From: Mesostigma viride
Lineage: Eukaryota > Streptophyta > Mesostigmatophyceae > Mesostigmatales > Mesostigmataceae
Direction: 5' to 3'
Length of the DNA: 50,628 nucleotides
Assembly (NCBI GenBank): GCA_009746045.1
Contig: RPFO01001650.1
Coordinates: forward strand, 1 to 50,628
Both the position numbers and the translations under genes were made by a program. The notes under the pieces were generated by a model that did not search any database, had not been told where the DNA came from, and saw only the letters and a program-made list of their open reading frames with translations. Below are positions 28,591 through 41,706 of the stretch, piece by piece (the stretch's first letter is position 1; every line of letters starts with the position of its first letter).

Positions 28591-28931
28591 ATGTAGTGTC
28601 TTGGGGCATGATGCAGATGAGATTTGTAACTTCCGTGTAATTATGTTTCTAAAGAGATTAGCATAGTACTCTAAACATGCCCATGCGCATGACACGCAAG
28701 TACTAACTTACTTACACCAGACCTGGCAATAAACAAGCATTGATGGGATGGACCCAGCGATACATAATGGGCGTGCATGCGTAAAAAATATACACTATGC
28801 ATGGCCCAATGGGCATGCATTCAAATAATTACAAATGAAGGCCGACATGAGAGCACTGAAGCTAAACCAGACCGGGCCACAATTAACCCTCCAGCACCAA
28901 AGTTCCACTGCATCATGTAAGACAAGCCTGA

Positions 28932-29330
28932 CATCCATCCATCCATCCATCCATCCATCCATCCATCCATCCATCCATCCATCCATCCATCCATCCATCC
29001 ATCCATCCATCCATCCATCCATCCATCCATCCATCCATCCATCCATCCATCCATCCATCCATCCATCCATCCATCCATCCATCCATCCATCCATCCATCC
29101 ATCCATCCATCCATCCATCCATCCATCCATCCATCCATCCATCCATCCATCCATCCATCCATCCATCCATCCATCCATCCATCCATCCATCCATCCATCC
29201 ATCCATCCATCCATCCATCCATCCATCCATCCATCCATCCATCCATCCATCCATCCATCCATCCATCCATCCATCCATCCATCCATCCATCCATCCATCC
29301 ATCCATCCATCCATCCATCCATCCATCCAT
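28932..29330. repeat. ATCC tetranucleotide microsatellite, about 400 bp
   Basis: About 99 uninterrupted ATCC units. The HPSI and MDGW frames on the two strands are repeat artefacts. Confidence 0.99.
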
Positions 29331-29634
29331 TGATCGGGGTATCAAGGAGACAACTAGCGCAGGCCAGAAATCGGGAGAATCAGAAATCGGGGTATAGTCC
29401 TAGTACAGCCATGCTACGTCCTGGCTATGATGAGATTACTTGCCCACGCTCCTAGTGTTATGCCATGCTCACATGGGTCTTATTGCACCCACAGATTGCC
29501 GGATCGTTAGCGTGTCCGTTTAGCTAGCGTTCCCGAATGCAGCTGTGGCATGCCTTAGGCATGAAGGAGACTGGGGGTCTCTGCCCTTTCTCCTGTTGTG
29601 CACACACAGGGATTAAAAGCACTTCGGTGCTCCG

Positions 29635-29750
29635 TGACTCCCCAACGGGAGCACGTGTTTAATTAATTAATTAATTAATTAATTAATTAATTAATCGGGG
29701 TTAACTAATGCTCCTTGACTCCCTAATGGGGGCATGAGTTTAATAAATGA
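29635..29750 (+). repeat. Two adjacent hairpin/TTAA-tail motifs
   Basis: TGACTCCCCAACGGGAGCAC (29,635-29,654) is followed by about ten TTAA units (29,658-29,695). TGACTCCCTAATGGGGGCAT (29,717-29,736) is followed by TTTAATAAATGAATTAAG. The inverted pair CTCCC/GGGAG can fold as a short stem. Confidence 0.7.
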
Positions 29751-30411
29751 ATTAAGTAGTTAGTTAATAAATCAGGTTGATTCAGATGAGGTCCCTGCTG
29801 GTTCCTTGTGGACTGGCCAGCCAGGGAGATATCTTCTTACATGGTCAGGCCCTTGCCGACCATGTAAGAACGAACCTGTTAGGCGACGCAGTGGCCAACA
29901 TTGGACATACCGCCATATGTTTGTCTCCGCGATATGATTTTAGCTGACATGCAGAGCACAGACACTGTTGGCGTCATCCGCTCAACCCCTCTTATTCAGA
30001 CATGGGACCTCGGATATGTAGGATTAGTAGCGTTGCCCAGGCGGACATTGTCAAAGACTACGACCCCCCAGTTGTGGGTCCTAGGAAATTTAACAAGCAT
30101 GATTGTCTCCTTGTTGATAGGCATTAATTAATCCTTGATGATAGGCATTGCTTGCGTGCAAGAGTAGCTCGAGGCCCATATTTTAGACTACTAGCTGAGC
30201 TGTGGACATACATGTAGTTATTGACGTCTTGACGGATATTGACGTCTTGGGGTGACTTCCACTATATCTTCTTTGGGGAATTCAGAGATCCCGGTCCCCC
30301 AACATGGACATGAGACTAATTAAAATCAATTAATCAATGTCATGAATAGAGCGCGTTCATGACGTTCAGTCATGAACAGAGCCCTAACCTTAAACACATA
30401 AGAAAACAATT
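29751..30411. other. Intergenic, no gene seen
   Basis: An inverted pair TTCTTACATGGTCAGG / GACCATGTAAGAA lies around 29,833-29,870. There are only short frames. Confidence 0.4.
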
Positions 30412-30996
30412 ATGGCGGGCCATGTGATCAATGGCGATGCTCCTCCCATCACCACCTGGGCGGACATGCTTAAGCAACATACCACCTCCACCACCTCCGC
30501 CGTCGCAGCCCAGCTTCAACGGCAGACGCTTGACCTCCGCGAGGAGGCCGAGCTCGCCAAGCGCAACGTCATTGTCAAGAATCTCAAGATGGAGGAAGGT
30601 GAGAATTCCGAGAAGCTTGCGCGTGCTTTTGAGAGAGAAATCCTTGATCGCATGGGCCTTACTGGTGAGATCGAGCTGGCCGCCCACCGCCTTCCCCGCG
30701 CGCGGGGTAAGGCCGGGCCGCCCCCGCTCCTTCTCACCTTTAAGACCCCGGCGGACAAGATTTCTTTTCTCAGACGCCGCAAGCGGCTCGAGAAGACTCT
30801 CTTCACCCTTGACGACGACTTGACCCTGGCACAGCAACAACGACGACGGGAGCTATGGCAGACCTACCTCCAGCTCCGGCAGACCAAGGCGGGCCAGCCG
30901 GTGTACTGGAAGGGGGCGGCCATCTACGTCGGCCACAAGCCCTGGCAAGCGACCCCCTCGACCACCGCGGCCCCAGCCACTCCAGCCCCAGCCTAG
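30412..30996 (+). CDS. LINE ORF1-like RNA-binding protein, 194 residues
   Basis: MAGHVINGDAPPITTWADML begins the frame. A helical, heptad-like part follows (QLQRQTLDLREEAELAKRNV), then VIVKNLKMEEGE and GLTGEIELAAHRLPRARGKA with PPLLLTFKTPADK, like the RRM-type core of L1 ORF1 proteins. The C-terminus has a basic segment (LRRRKRLEKT) and ends in an Ala/Pro/Thr-rich tail. It would coat LINE RNA. It lacks the N-terminal 250 residues present in the 20,134-21,479 copy, so the start at 30,412 is secondary to a 5' truncation. The frame is intact. Confidence 0.65.
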   Translation: MAGHVINGDAPPITTWADMLKQHTTSTTSAVAAQLQRQTLDLREEAELAKRNVIVKNLKMEEGENSEKLARAFEREILDRMGLTGEIELAAHRLPRARGKAGPPPLLLTFKTPADKISFLRRRKRLEKTLFTLDDDLTLAQQQRRRELWQTYLQLRQTKAGQPVYWKGAAIYVGHKPWQATPSTTAAPATPAPA

Positions 30997-31435
30997 GGGA
31001 ATACAGCAGTAGTGTAGAATAGTTAGACAGTGGCCTTGTACATGCCCGCCTACTACAGGCACTATACCAGCTGAGGCCTAGCCTTTTTAGTCATGTACAT
31101 GTGTGCCTATGATGTGCCACACTCCAGACGATGCCTAGCCTTATTTAGTAATGTTGTGCCCATGCAGGGAGTCACTCTCTGCTGAGAAGCCATGCCATAG
31201 CTCTTGTATAGCCATGATGATCTTCCCCCTCACAGGCATGCTCCCCCCTTACCCGGGCATAGCGTGATAGACCATGAGGGTGCGGGTGCCCTGGTGCACC
31301 TAGAGCAAGTGTTGTTTACATTCCCACCCTTGCAGGAAGTAGCTTAGAATGTATTATAGGCTCATATGCCCCTTCTCAGGGCTATGTGCTACATATACTC
31401 CCAACGGAGTTATGTTCCTAATTAATTAATTAATT
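30412..31435 (+). mobile_element. ORF1-only LINE derivative
   Basis: It carries the conserved part of ORF1 (30,412-30,996), then 60 bases, then directly the 3' end of ORF2 (CACTATACCAGCTGAGG at about 31,058) as in 22,537-22,556, and a 360-bp tail ending with the hairpin and TTAA repeats (31,397-31,435). ORF2 itself is deleted. Such an element could move only if an intact family member supplied the RT. Confidence 0.6.
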
Positions 31436-31890
31436 AATGTGATCAATGTAAGAAGCTTAGCCCCCAAACATATTGTTGTCTCACGTAATGAATCACTTGC
31501 TGATCAACAAATCGATGGTTATCTCATAGGCACAATGTACCTCTGACCATCATTGCTGGCCCATGCATGCATGCACCAATGGCAGCCTACATGACACACT
31601 GATACATCGCTTATTTGCCATGTAAAAAATGCGACAAAGTGTCCATATAGGTACTCATAGATTAGCACAAATTCCTTAGCACGATGTGGACAACTTTACT
31701 TAACGGTGAAAGCCTGTCTCGCCCTTATTGCCTTGAGGGTTCCCGGCGATAGGTCCTGTCTGTTGGTCGACATTTTTCTTTTGCAGCTGGCCATCGTCGG
31801 TAGCTATGAATGATCTCGATGCTAGCAATTACGATGATGATACCCGAGGTAGTCTATACCTCGGATCGAGAGCTTCTTCTTGTATGGCAA
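31436..31890. other. Intergenic, no gene seen
   Basis: Anonymous sequence. A TTGTTGTCTCACGTAATG word at about 31,468 resembles the E1 subterminal motif. Nothing else is recognised. Confidence 0.35.
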
Positions 31891-32560
31891 TGCCGGCAGG
31901 GCGATGACGGTGACGGCCGTCACCGTCATCGCTCTCGACGGGCGTGATGGAAAGGACCTGTTTGATAGGCGGCAGCTATTTTTAATATAGGTCGTTTACT
32001 ATTACTCCCAATAAAGAGTTATGAGGTTGGCCCTCGGCATGGCGATCACGGGGCGATGACGGGGCGATGACGGGGCGATGACGGGGCGTTGACGCGCGTG
32101 ATGAATAGGATCTGTTTGATAGGCGGCGGCTATTGGTAATATAGTTTGTTGATTAAGAGAAGAGTTTAGATGTTGGCCCGTCGAGGGCGATGACGGTGAC
32201 GGCGTCACCGTCATCGCCCTCGACGGGCGTCATGAATACGACCTTTTTTATATGCGGCGGCTATTGGTAATATAGGTCGTTGACTATTACTCCGAATAAA
32301 GAGTTAAGAGGTTGGCCCTCGGCATGGCGATCACGGGGCGATGACGGGGCGATGACGGGGCGTTGACGCGCGTGATGAATAGGATCTGTTTGATAGGCGG
32401 CGGCTATTGGTAATATAGATTGTTGATTAAGAGAAGAGTTTAGATGTTGGCCCGTCGAGGGCGATGACGGTGACGGCGTCACCGTCATCGCCCTCGACGG
32501 GCGTCATGAATACGACCTGTTTGATATGCGGCGGCTATTGGTAATATAGGTCGTTGATTA
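31890..32560. repeat. 274-286-bp tandem repeat carrying a near-perfect palindrome
   Basis: The palindrome centred on GGTGACGGCGTCACC with arms GGGCGATGAC/GTCATCGCCC occurs at about 31,915, 32,201 and 32,475 (steps 286 and 274). Between them, GGGGCGATGAC is repeated two to three times, and TTGGTAATATAG words mark each unit. The frames in it are not coding. Confidence 0.9.
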
Positions 32561-32689
32561 TGCCCGTCGGTATTTACATGTAGGGATAAAGAGGTGGGCC
32601 CTCGGGAATTACATCGGGCTGTACTAGGCCGGTATACCGTAGTTGTGTATCACCACCCTCCTTCCCACGGCAGGACCCGCTGTTGTCCT

Positions 32690-33085
32690 GGCGGCAGTTG
32701 TGTACCACCTGTACGGTATTTGTGTACCACCCCCCTCCTTCCCACGGCAGGTACGCAGCGCCCGGCTGTTGTCCTGGCTGCAGTTGTGTACCACCTGTAC
32801 GGTATTTGTGTACCACCCCCCTCCTTCCCACGGCAGGTACGCAGCGCCCGGCTGTTGTCCTGGCTGCAGTTGTGTACCACCTGTACGGTATTTGTGTACC
32901 ACCCCCTCCTTCCCACGGCAGGTACGCAGCGCCCGGCTGTTGTCCTGGCTGCAGTTGTGTACCACCTGTACGGTATTTGTGTACCACCCCCTCCTTCCCA
33001 CGGCAGGTACGCAGCGCCCGGCTGTTGTCCTGGCTGCAGTTGTGTACCACCTGTACGGTATTTGTGTACCACCACCCTCCATGGC
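32690..33085. repeat. 85/86-bp minisatellite, five copies
   Basis: The landmark TGTACCACCTGTACGG starts at 32,701, 32,787, 32,873, 32,958 and 33,043. Each unit contains two GTGTACCACC words and a GGCAGGTACGCAGCGCCCGG segment. Units are nearly identical, so amplification is recent. The period is not a multiple of three, so the frames are artefacts. Confidence 0.95.
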
Positions 33086-33876
33086 CCATGCAGCCCGGCC
33101 CGGCATCGTGCCGTCGCCGACCCGACAACGTTTTCTCGAACAACACGAATTTGAATTTTAGGCACTGGAGCGGCTGGCACGCTAGCGGCACGACCAACGG
33201 AACAAGAGAACCGAGAAACTGTGGCCGCCAGGAGGATAAAGGTTTCAAGGCGCATGCGTTTGAGGCTAGCCAGAACCGAATGCGTGGTTTTACTTTATCA
33301 AACCGATGTATATCAATGTGGCCAGAATTCTTTTCCAGTTGCGGGGTCGTGTGTCGCCAATTTGTTGTTGGGCCGGGCACTTTAATCGTGATTGCAAGAA
33401 GTCAGTTCACGACGCCGTTAGCGTGGCATTTATGTACAGCAATTCATCGTTCGGCTTCTTTATCCTATCGGCATCCGGGTTGGTCAGTACGCCGTACGGA
33501 GCCGCAAAAATACGGGAAAACGTACACTGAAGGCCTCCGCCGTATATACGCGTACTTTACTTCAGAATACGCGGTTTGGACTTAGAATTTTTCGGGGGTA
33601 CCAGCGGGCAGCGGGCACTGGCGCGGTGCCCAGGTTCTGGGCGCGGCGCGTTCACTGCACATTTGAGATTTTTACTACTAGAAGTAGATGCGTACAGTTC
33701 TTTCCATAAAGCGCAAGCCTTGCAAAATCTTTGGCCGGTAGGAGACAGCTAGGACTAGGTACATAACGCATAATGCCAGCAAATGCCAGCTGTGCTACTG
33801 ACGGTGTAATGCAATATAGCGACGACGAGGCCAGTGCGACTGTGCGATAGTGTGCAGCCATTTTCGATTTGCAGCC
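33086..33876. other. Anonymous region before the hAT fragment
   Basis: No convincing gene. CGCGTA-rich words (CGCCGTATATACGCG near 33,539) resemble the array at 34,694-34,760 and may be subterminal to the hAT-like element. Confidence 0.35.
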
Positions 33877-34700
33877 ATGCCGAAGAAAGGGCCTGAATGG
33901 GATTTCGTTGTCGAGAAGAAAGAAGCAGTCACAGATGCTGTTAGTAGTAACACAACGCAGTATGTGTCGAGGATGTTCTGCTCATTTTGCAACAAGAACT
34001 TCTCCTACAAGGCGGGGCCAATCAGCGTATTCCGAGTCCGTGCACACTTTGCCGGAATCGCAGGGGAAGGGATGTTACCCTGCGACAAAATTCCACCGAA
34101 TATCCGGAGCAGGTTTCTCAGGATTGCTAACAACAAGTTGCAGAAGTCAGACGCCAAGAAGCATCACAATTTGAACAGGGCAATGGCGGAGATGGGAGGG
34201 GCTGCGCCGGCTGACTTGTCGTCGGTTCCCAGCAAAGGCCAGCTGAGCATCACCAAAGGGCTGGTTCCCGTCGACGAACAAGGTGTCCAGCTGCTGGCTG
34301 CCGAATTTTTTATCGAGAACGGCATTGCCTTCAATGCGGCTGAGAGCGCCTCTTTCAAGCAGATGGTGGCCGGCATGATCCAGTACTGCAAAGGAGCTTG
34401 TTCATGTGGGATCCTTGAGAGCATGGTCCTTAGTTGTGTCTTATGTCCTCTCATGCATTATATAGTGGATGGCTTTCCTTACAATTAACTAATTAATTGA
34501 TTCCTTACAGTTCCCGTTGCAGTCTGCTCCCCCCAGCATTTAACAAATCATAATCAGATAGGATTGCAGGGCATAAATTAATGGAAGATGTTAATAAATA
34601 AGCATATACACCAAATTTCAGTTGCAATAACTGCATGACCATCATCAAGGAGCGTGCTAATTGGGTGACTGACAATTGGACCACAAAAACTGTCGCGTAT
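33877..34700 (+). pseudogene. hAT-like transposase N-terminus with BED finger, broken
   Basis: The ATG at 33,877 gives MPKKGPEWDFVVEKKEAVTD. A BED-type finger follows (C35, C38 in MFCSFCNK, with H57 and C69). The typical hAT start of the catalytic region is AAEFFIENGIAFNAAESASF (about residues 140-160), with KQMVAGM after it. The frame ends at 34,488. A likely intron ends at TTCCTTACAG (about 34,510), after which SAPPSI appears, the remnant of the hAT PPSY motif, immediately followed by stops. The catalytic DDE region, insertion domain and dimerisation region are missing. Proteins of this type cut and paste hAT transposons; this copy cannot. Confidence 0.7.
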
Positions 34701-34765
34701 TTTACCGCCGCGTATTTTACACCCCCCACGTATAATACGCGTATTTTAGGTCCGCGTATTATACC
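34694..34765. repeat. CGCGTATTTTA short repeat cluster
   Basis: CGCGTATTTTA and CGCGTATTATA occur four times in 70 bp on both strands. This could be a decayed hAT end. Confidence 0.5.
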
Positions 34766-36537
<1,772 letters not shown>

Positions 36538-36935
36538 CAGCTTGCAAACGGCAAGGGCAAGCACCCGGGTAAGAGCAAAGGCAACCGCACGAGCAAAGGA
36601 AAGGGAAACTGGAAGAGCAAGCACAAGGCCAAGGAAAGGATTAAGGCACTTGTGCTTGCCAAAAGGGCAGGCTCAAGGGAAATGACAAGGGCAGGGGCAG
36701 GCACAAGGGAAGCGGATAAGGGCAAGGGCAGGCGCAAGGGAAAGAGATTAGGACAAGTCAAGCACGAGGGAACGGACAAGGGCACGGGCAGGCACAAGGG
36801 AAAAGATGAAGACAAGGGCAGGCACTAGGGGAAGGATGAGGGCAACGGCAAACACTGGGGATCAAAGGATAGGGGCAAGGGCAGATGCTAGGGTAACAGT
36901 TAGGGCAAAGGCAGGCACAAGAGAAGAATAAGGGG
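36538..36935. repeat. Degenerate GGCAAGGGCAGGCACAAGGG minisatellite
   Basis: Purine-rich imperfect repeats give a Lys/Gly-rich frame of 97 residues starting at 36,535. I regard it as repeat-derived. Confidence 0.7.
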
Positions 36936-37164
36936 CCGTGAAGTATAAGTGGAAATGCGGGTGGCGACATGGGGTTCGATCGGGCCTGCTGATGCAAATG
37001 CAGATTTCAACTGCAGTGACAAACACAAGCGTAGACATAGGCAACGACAAATTCCTTGCATGCGTGCCTTGCTCTTCACCGGCTGGCTCGTTTGCTAGTT
37101 GTCTAACAGTTTCTACCGATAAACATCACTTGCCATTGTAAGGTCTGCCTTGCTGCCGTGCTAG

Positions 37165-37400
37165 TGGGTAGCTGGGTGATCGTGCTTGTTCCTTGTCAAG
37201 GGAGGGATGCATGTGGAGTAGGTGGGTGGGTGTGCTTGTTCCTTGCCAAGGAAGGGATGCACAAAGGTTAGATAGGTGCACGTGCTTGTTTCTTGTCAAG
37301 GGAGGGACGCACAAAGGGTAGGTGGGGGCACATGGTTGTGCCTCGTCAAGGGCGGGATGCACGAAGGGTAGGTGGGGGCATGTGGTTGGTCCTTGTCTTT
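37165..37400. repeat. About 60-bp tandem repeat, four to five copies
   Basis: Each unit contains GTGCTTGTTCCTTG(T/C)CAAGG, GGGATGCAC and GGTAGGTGGG. Not coding. Confidence 0.8.
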
Positions 37401-38040
37401 TCACCGCCCAAGCGATGGCGATGTAGCATGCATTATACATTTATTCGTGCATTAAAAATCACTTTCCTTACAAGCGGCCTTAGCCGACTCCATCTGCCGT
37501 TGCCATTTCTCCGTATTGCATTGTCCGGACACGGTTTTTGTGTCGCAGGTCTTCCCCCGTAAAGGCACAAGCTGCCTGCGCGCGGAATTATGTGCAGACA
37601 CCTCGGTTTCCAACACGACGGCTTCCCGCACATATCGAGCTCTGGATGTACAACATCTTCCCCCGGCGCACTTGCTCCCGGATGGAGCTTCTGTGCGGTG
37701 CCGACATCCCCGGAGCTGTCCTAAGCACCGCATGGAAACAGTATTTCAAGCCACGAAGAGAAGCCACGAATTTGATATTGACTTGATATTGTCGTCAGAA
37801 GACTTGATATGCTATTTTATGTGAAGGCGTTGGATTTTTGTGCATGACATGTAATCCTGCATTTAATAATGAAATTTTTTATGAAATAGGAACTTGTCTT
37901 GCATGAGCCTTGCTGCAAATGCCATTCATTTTTTTTCCCCCGGGTAAATGGGTGTTAGGGGTTAGGTTGACCGAAATGATAAGTGAAATCAAAGTGAAAT
38001 TCTGATAAGTGACATGCGTACTGCAATTCAGAACGACATA
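37401..38040. other. Intergenic, no supported gene
   Basis: Overlapping frames of about 100 residues exist on both strands at 37,450-37,830 but show no recognisable motif. Confidence 0.35.
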
Positions 38041-38099
38041 GCGACATGATTGTAGTACCGGTAGTGTACGCGAGAAGCATACGACGTCGTAACCTACGG

Positions 38100-38444
38100 G
38101 GACCGAGTACCGGGATCGTAAATTACCAACTCGTAGATTACGACGTCGCAAATTACTACCTCGTACCTTACTACCTCGTAAATTACTACCTCGTACATTA
38201 CTACCTCGTACATTACTACCTCGTACATTACTACCTCGTAGATTACTACCTCGTAAATTACTACCTCGTAAATTACTACCTGGTAAATTACGCCTCGGAT
38301 CTCATCTCGGATCTAATTCGTAACTTACGAGACAGATTACGACGTTGTATCTAAACTGTAAGAGTATTCTTGACGGTAAATTACCACCTCGTAATTTACG
38401 CCTCGGATGCTTTTTACCACCCTCGGACGAAAAGTATAGTGATT
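38100..38444 (-). repeat. Repeat X, uninterrupted end, with 15-bp array
   Basis: About ten copies of a 15-bp unit (ATTACTACCTCGTAN, 38,142-38,290) are followed by TCTCATCTCGGATC-type sequence and then the conserved 52-bp end (38,393-38,444), identical as reverse complement to 22,671-22,722. It shows the LINE target without insertion. Confidence 0.8.
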
Positions 38445-38548
38445 CGGTCAGACCACTTGCATTCGATGCGCCTTTCTAAGACGCACTTGCCAGTATAAAC
38501 GGTTACGGCTGCCACGCAGTATAGACAAAGTTACGCACGTGACCAGCT

Positions 38549-39320
38549 ATGACGACTACCAAAGCAAAACGAGGGCTGGAAAAGGAGCTGGCACAGCTTC
38601 CCAGCGCCCAGCCCAACCCTCTCGCCCTCGCCATTGTTCAGCCGCCAGGCTTACCCGCCAAACCCTCGCCAAGCGCCTCGCCTGAGTCCAAGAAACCATG
38701 CCACGATCGCCACAAATGGAGCAAATTCTTGCCCGGCGACGGAATGTTCTCCCTCCTCGAGTGGCAGGAGCTGTCGCCGCAGGAAGTCGTCGAGGTCCTC
38801 CAGTTCCTCGCACAGGAACGGAAGCCGTCTTCGTGCCCCCGAAGGGGGGGGCGGCTATCGACTACCGCGACACGTCCTGGCTCTACACTTATGAAGAACC
38901 ACGCCAACGCCTGTTTATCTTGACCAGCCACTACCAGCGCAGCCTCGGCGACCTCAACAGAGCGCTCAGCGCCCCCGCCCCCGCACAGCCGGCAGCCCCA
39001 TCGTCTCCCTCCATCAGCAAGGATGACATCCGCGCAGTGCTGGAGGAGCACGTGACCTGGCCGCTGGCCGAGAAGCTGACATCGCTGAACACCACGCTCA
39101 ACACGGTCGAGGCCCGGGTCTCCAATGTGGAAACCCGGGTCGTCCACAAGCTACAACCCCAGTTCACGGCGCTACACACCGCGACGCAGGCTTCGGAAAC
39201 GCATGCTGCACTTGTCTCTCGCCTTAACCAGGTGGAGGGCAAGTGTGGCGTGCTCATGAAGAAGCTTTCAAGAGGCCATCACCGCCCACACCGAGGCCCT
39301 GGCCACACAGGTCCACATCA
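38549..39320 (+). pseudogene. Coiled-coil protein, possibly retroelement ORF1 or gag, frameshifted
   Basis: The first frame starts MTTTKAKRGLEKELAQLPSA at 38,549, with a Pro-rich segment and GDGMFSLLEWQELSPQEVVE. Near 38,810-38,840 it shifts to a second frame with YRDTSWLYTYEEPRQRLFIL, a Pro/Ala linker and a long coiled coil (LTSLNTTLNTVEARVSNVET and so on). A further shift near 39,268 restores EAITAHTEALATQVHIN. The sequence then runs abruptly into the 184-bp satellite. Coiled coils of this kind are common in LINE ORF1 and Gag proteins. No zinc knuckle remains. A TATA-like GTATAAAC lies about 55 bases upstream of the ATG. Confidence 0.45.
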
Positions 39321-39369
39321 ATCCAAAAACGCGTTTTGGTTCCCTGGTAATTATTTCAAGATAGGCTAA

Positions 39370-40245
39370 TAGTCAGTTTGGCCTCAAATTTGGCACCAAG
39401 GTACCTAATCAGATATCTTATGATGCCATGTGGTCAAAAAATTTTTTGGGAGTCGGCACCATGGTAACATGGTGACATTTGCTAGCAAAAAATACCGTAT
39501 TTTCAGCACTTTCTGGCATGTATGCATATATAATGACATCAAATGAACTCAGTTGGGCCTGGAACTTTGCACATGTTCTAAACACATTTCATGCAGCATG
39601 CCCACAAAGTTTCAGGCTGGTTGGATGACAAATTGGTGACAAATGCTAGCATAAATACCCAAAAAATGCAGTTTTTCATGGTTTTTTAAGGGTTTTATCA
39701 CACATATGCATACATAATGACACCAAATGAACTCAGTTGGGCCTGGAACTTTGCACATGTTCTAAACACATTTCATGCAGCATGCCCACAAAGTTTCAGG
39801 CTGGTTGGATGACAAATTGGTGACAAATGCTAGCATAAATACCCAAAAAATGCAGTTTTTCATGGTTTTTTAAGGGTTTTATCACACATATGCATACATA
39901 ATGACACCAAATGAACTCAGTTGGGCCTGGAACTTTGCACATGTTCTAAACACATTTCATGCAGCATGCCCACAAAGTTTCAGGCTGGTTGGATGACAAA
40001 TTGGTGACAAATGCTAGCATAAATACCCCCAAAATGCAGTTTTTCAGTGTTTTCCAAGTATTTCATCATAGGTTTGCACATATATAAGACCCAAGTGGAC
40101 TCAGTTGGAGCTAGAACTTGGCACATGTTCGAAACACATCCCATGCAGCCTGCCCACAAAGCTTCAGGCTGGTTGGATGACAAATTGGTGACAGATGCTA
40201 GCATAAATACCACAGAAAAAGCAGCTTTCTATTGTTCTTACAAGG
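39370..40245. repeat. 184-bp satellite, about 4.7 copies
   Basis: The landmark GGAACTTTGCACATGTTC recurs at 39,561, 39,745 and 39,929, with a diverged copy at 40,113. All steps are 184 bp. The inner copies are almost identical, while the first and last are diverged. The unit includes TCATGCAGCATGCCCACAAA and GGCTGGTTGGATGACAAATT. Frames in it are artefacts. Confidence 0.95.
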
Positions 40246-40404
40246 GTTTCATGGCAATCATTCCACCTTGGTGTACAGAAGGTTCCAAACAACACATCAT
40301 TACATTATGCATCATATTTACAATGCAGGAAGGCATACTTGGGGGCACATGCCTATAGTACAATGCATTAATAACACACCTCTAGCCAGCTAGCTAGCTA
40401 TATA

Positions 40405-40690
40405 GTGGCTAATGCCACACCCGGGGGCACGTTCTCACGGCCCTGCTGCATCCTTTTCCTTTTCTTCTTCTCTGCATCTGACAGGGGCCTGCCCCCCATC
40501 TTCTCATCCACCAGCCTGGTGAGCACCCTGACGTTGGTGACTTGCGTCCGCTACCCTACCCCCATGGCACGCTTGGCCTTACGCTTGGCCTTACGCTTGG
40601 TGAAGGTGGAGGGGTGGGTGCGACAGTTGGTCTGGGTTTTCATCACCCCCTTCCTCCAGTGCATGCGTGTGCTCCAACGCCTAAGCAGAG
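40405..40690 (-). pseudogene. Basic protein fragment
   Basis: On the minus strand two frames joined by a shift near 40,560 read STFTKRKAKRKAKRAMG and RTQVTNVRVLTRLVDEKMGG with a Lys-rich end (DAEKKKRKRMQQGRE). This could be the C-terminus of a lost gene or transposon protein. The family is unknown. Confidence 0.2.
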
Positions 40691-41112
<422 letters not shown>

Positions 41113-41144
41113 CCCTAAGCTCGTCTGGATTTGTACTAGAACAC
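41113..41144 (+). repeat. E2 left terminal inverted repeat (32 bp)
   Basis: Perfect reverse complement of 47,960-47,991. Confidence 0.85.
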
Positions 41145-41231
41145 GCAATTTGTAGTTCATTTTGAAAAGTTGTATTTTATTGAATTTAAAGTTTCCACTT
41201 AAGTCTCTGAGGAAGGGGAAGTTCATAGGAC

Positions 41232-41425
41232 CCGTGACACCGTGACATCGTGACACCGTGACACCGTGACACCTCAAAATGCATATAAACACACATCTTT
41301 GCAGGTATGCAGTGATTATTAATGGGGATGATGTATTCAATGGGTCATTGCAAGTTTTACCTATGCTTCTGACACCGTGACACCGTGACACCGTGACACC
41401 GTGACACCGTGACACCGTGACACCG
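41232..41425. repeat. E2 left octamer arrays CCGTGACA
   Basis: Two arrays (41,232-41,273 and 41,370-41,425) are separated by 96 bases. The orientation is opposite to the octamers at the right end, so they form part of the inverted-repeat architecture. Confidence 0.9.
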
Positions 41426-41706
41426 CAAATACCACGTATACACCTTCATAATAATCCTAGTAGAGACATTCATTTCTCCATACATCTCGGTCATCTCACC
41501 ATATATCGTCTCATGTTGATGTATTCTTGTTGTGCGTGTAGGTACCTTGCCGGGTCATGACAAGTTCAGCCATTCCTCGTTTATGCGGTCCAACGTCGCT
41601 TCAATAGGGCATGTGATTAATATCTGGTAACAACTTATATATGTTGGCACGCCATGCGTCCAGGAATAGTTGTCTCACTTAATATGCATGCAAGCAACCA
41701 TCAAAA

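Noticed and set aside
28795-29455. HPSI and MDGW repeat proteins
   Set aside because: Translation of a pure ATCC microsatellite.
33306-33530. Possible zinc knuckle (CCWAGHFNRDC)
   Set aside because: The first Cys of a CCHC motif is missing at the right spacing and there is no supporting context.
32574-33585. Frames up to 300 residues over the 86-bp minisatellite
   Set aside because: Repeat-derived on both strands and in several frames, with no conserved motif.
38142-38290. CRISPR-like array of short repeats
   Set aside because: The 15-bp units are directly contiguous without unique spacers and the sequence is eukaryotic.
39980-40358. Frames over the 184-bp satellite
   Set aside because: The period is not a multiple of three and the peptides do not repeat as a protein would.
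41113-41120. Telomere-like CCCTAA at the E2 end
   Set aside because: A single copy within the inverted repeat, not a telomeric array.
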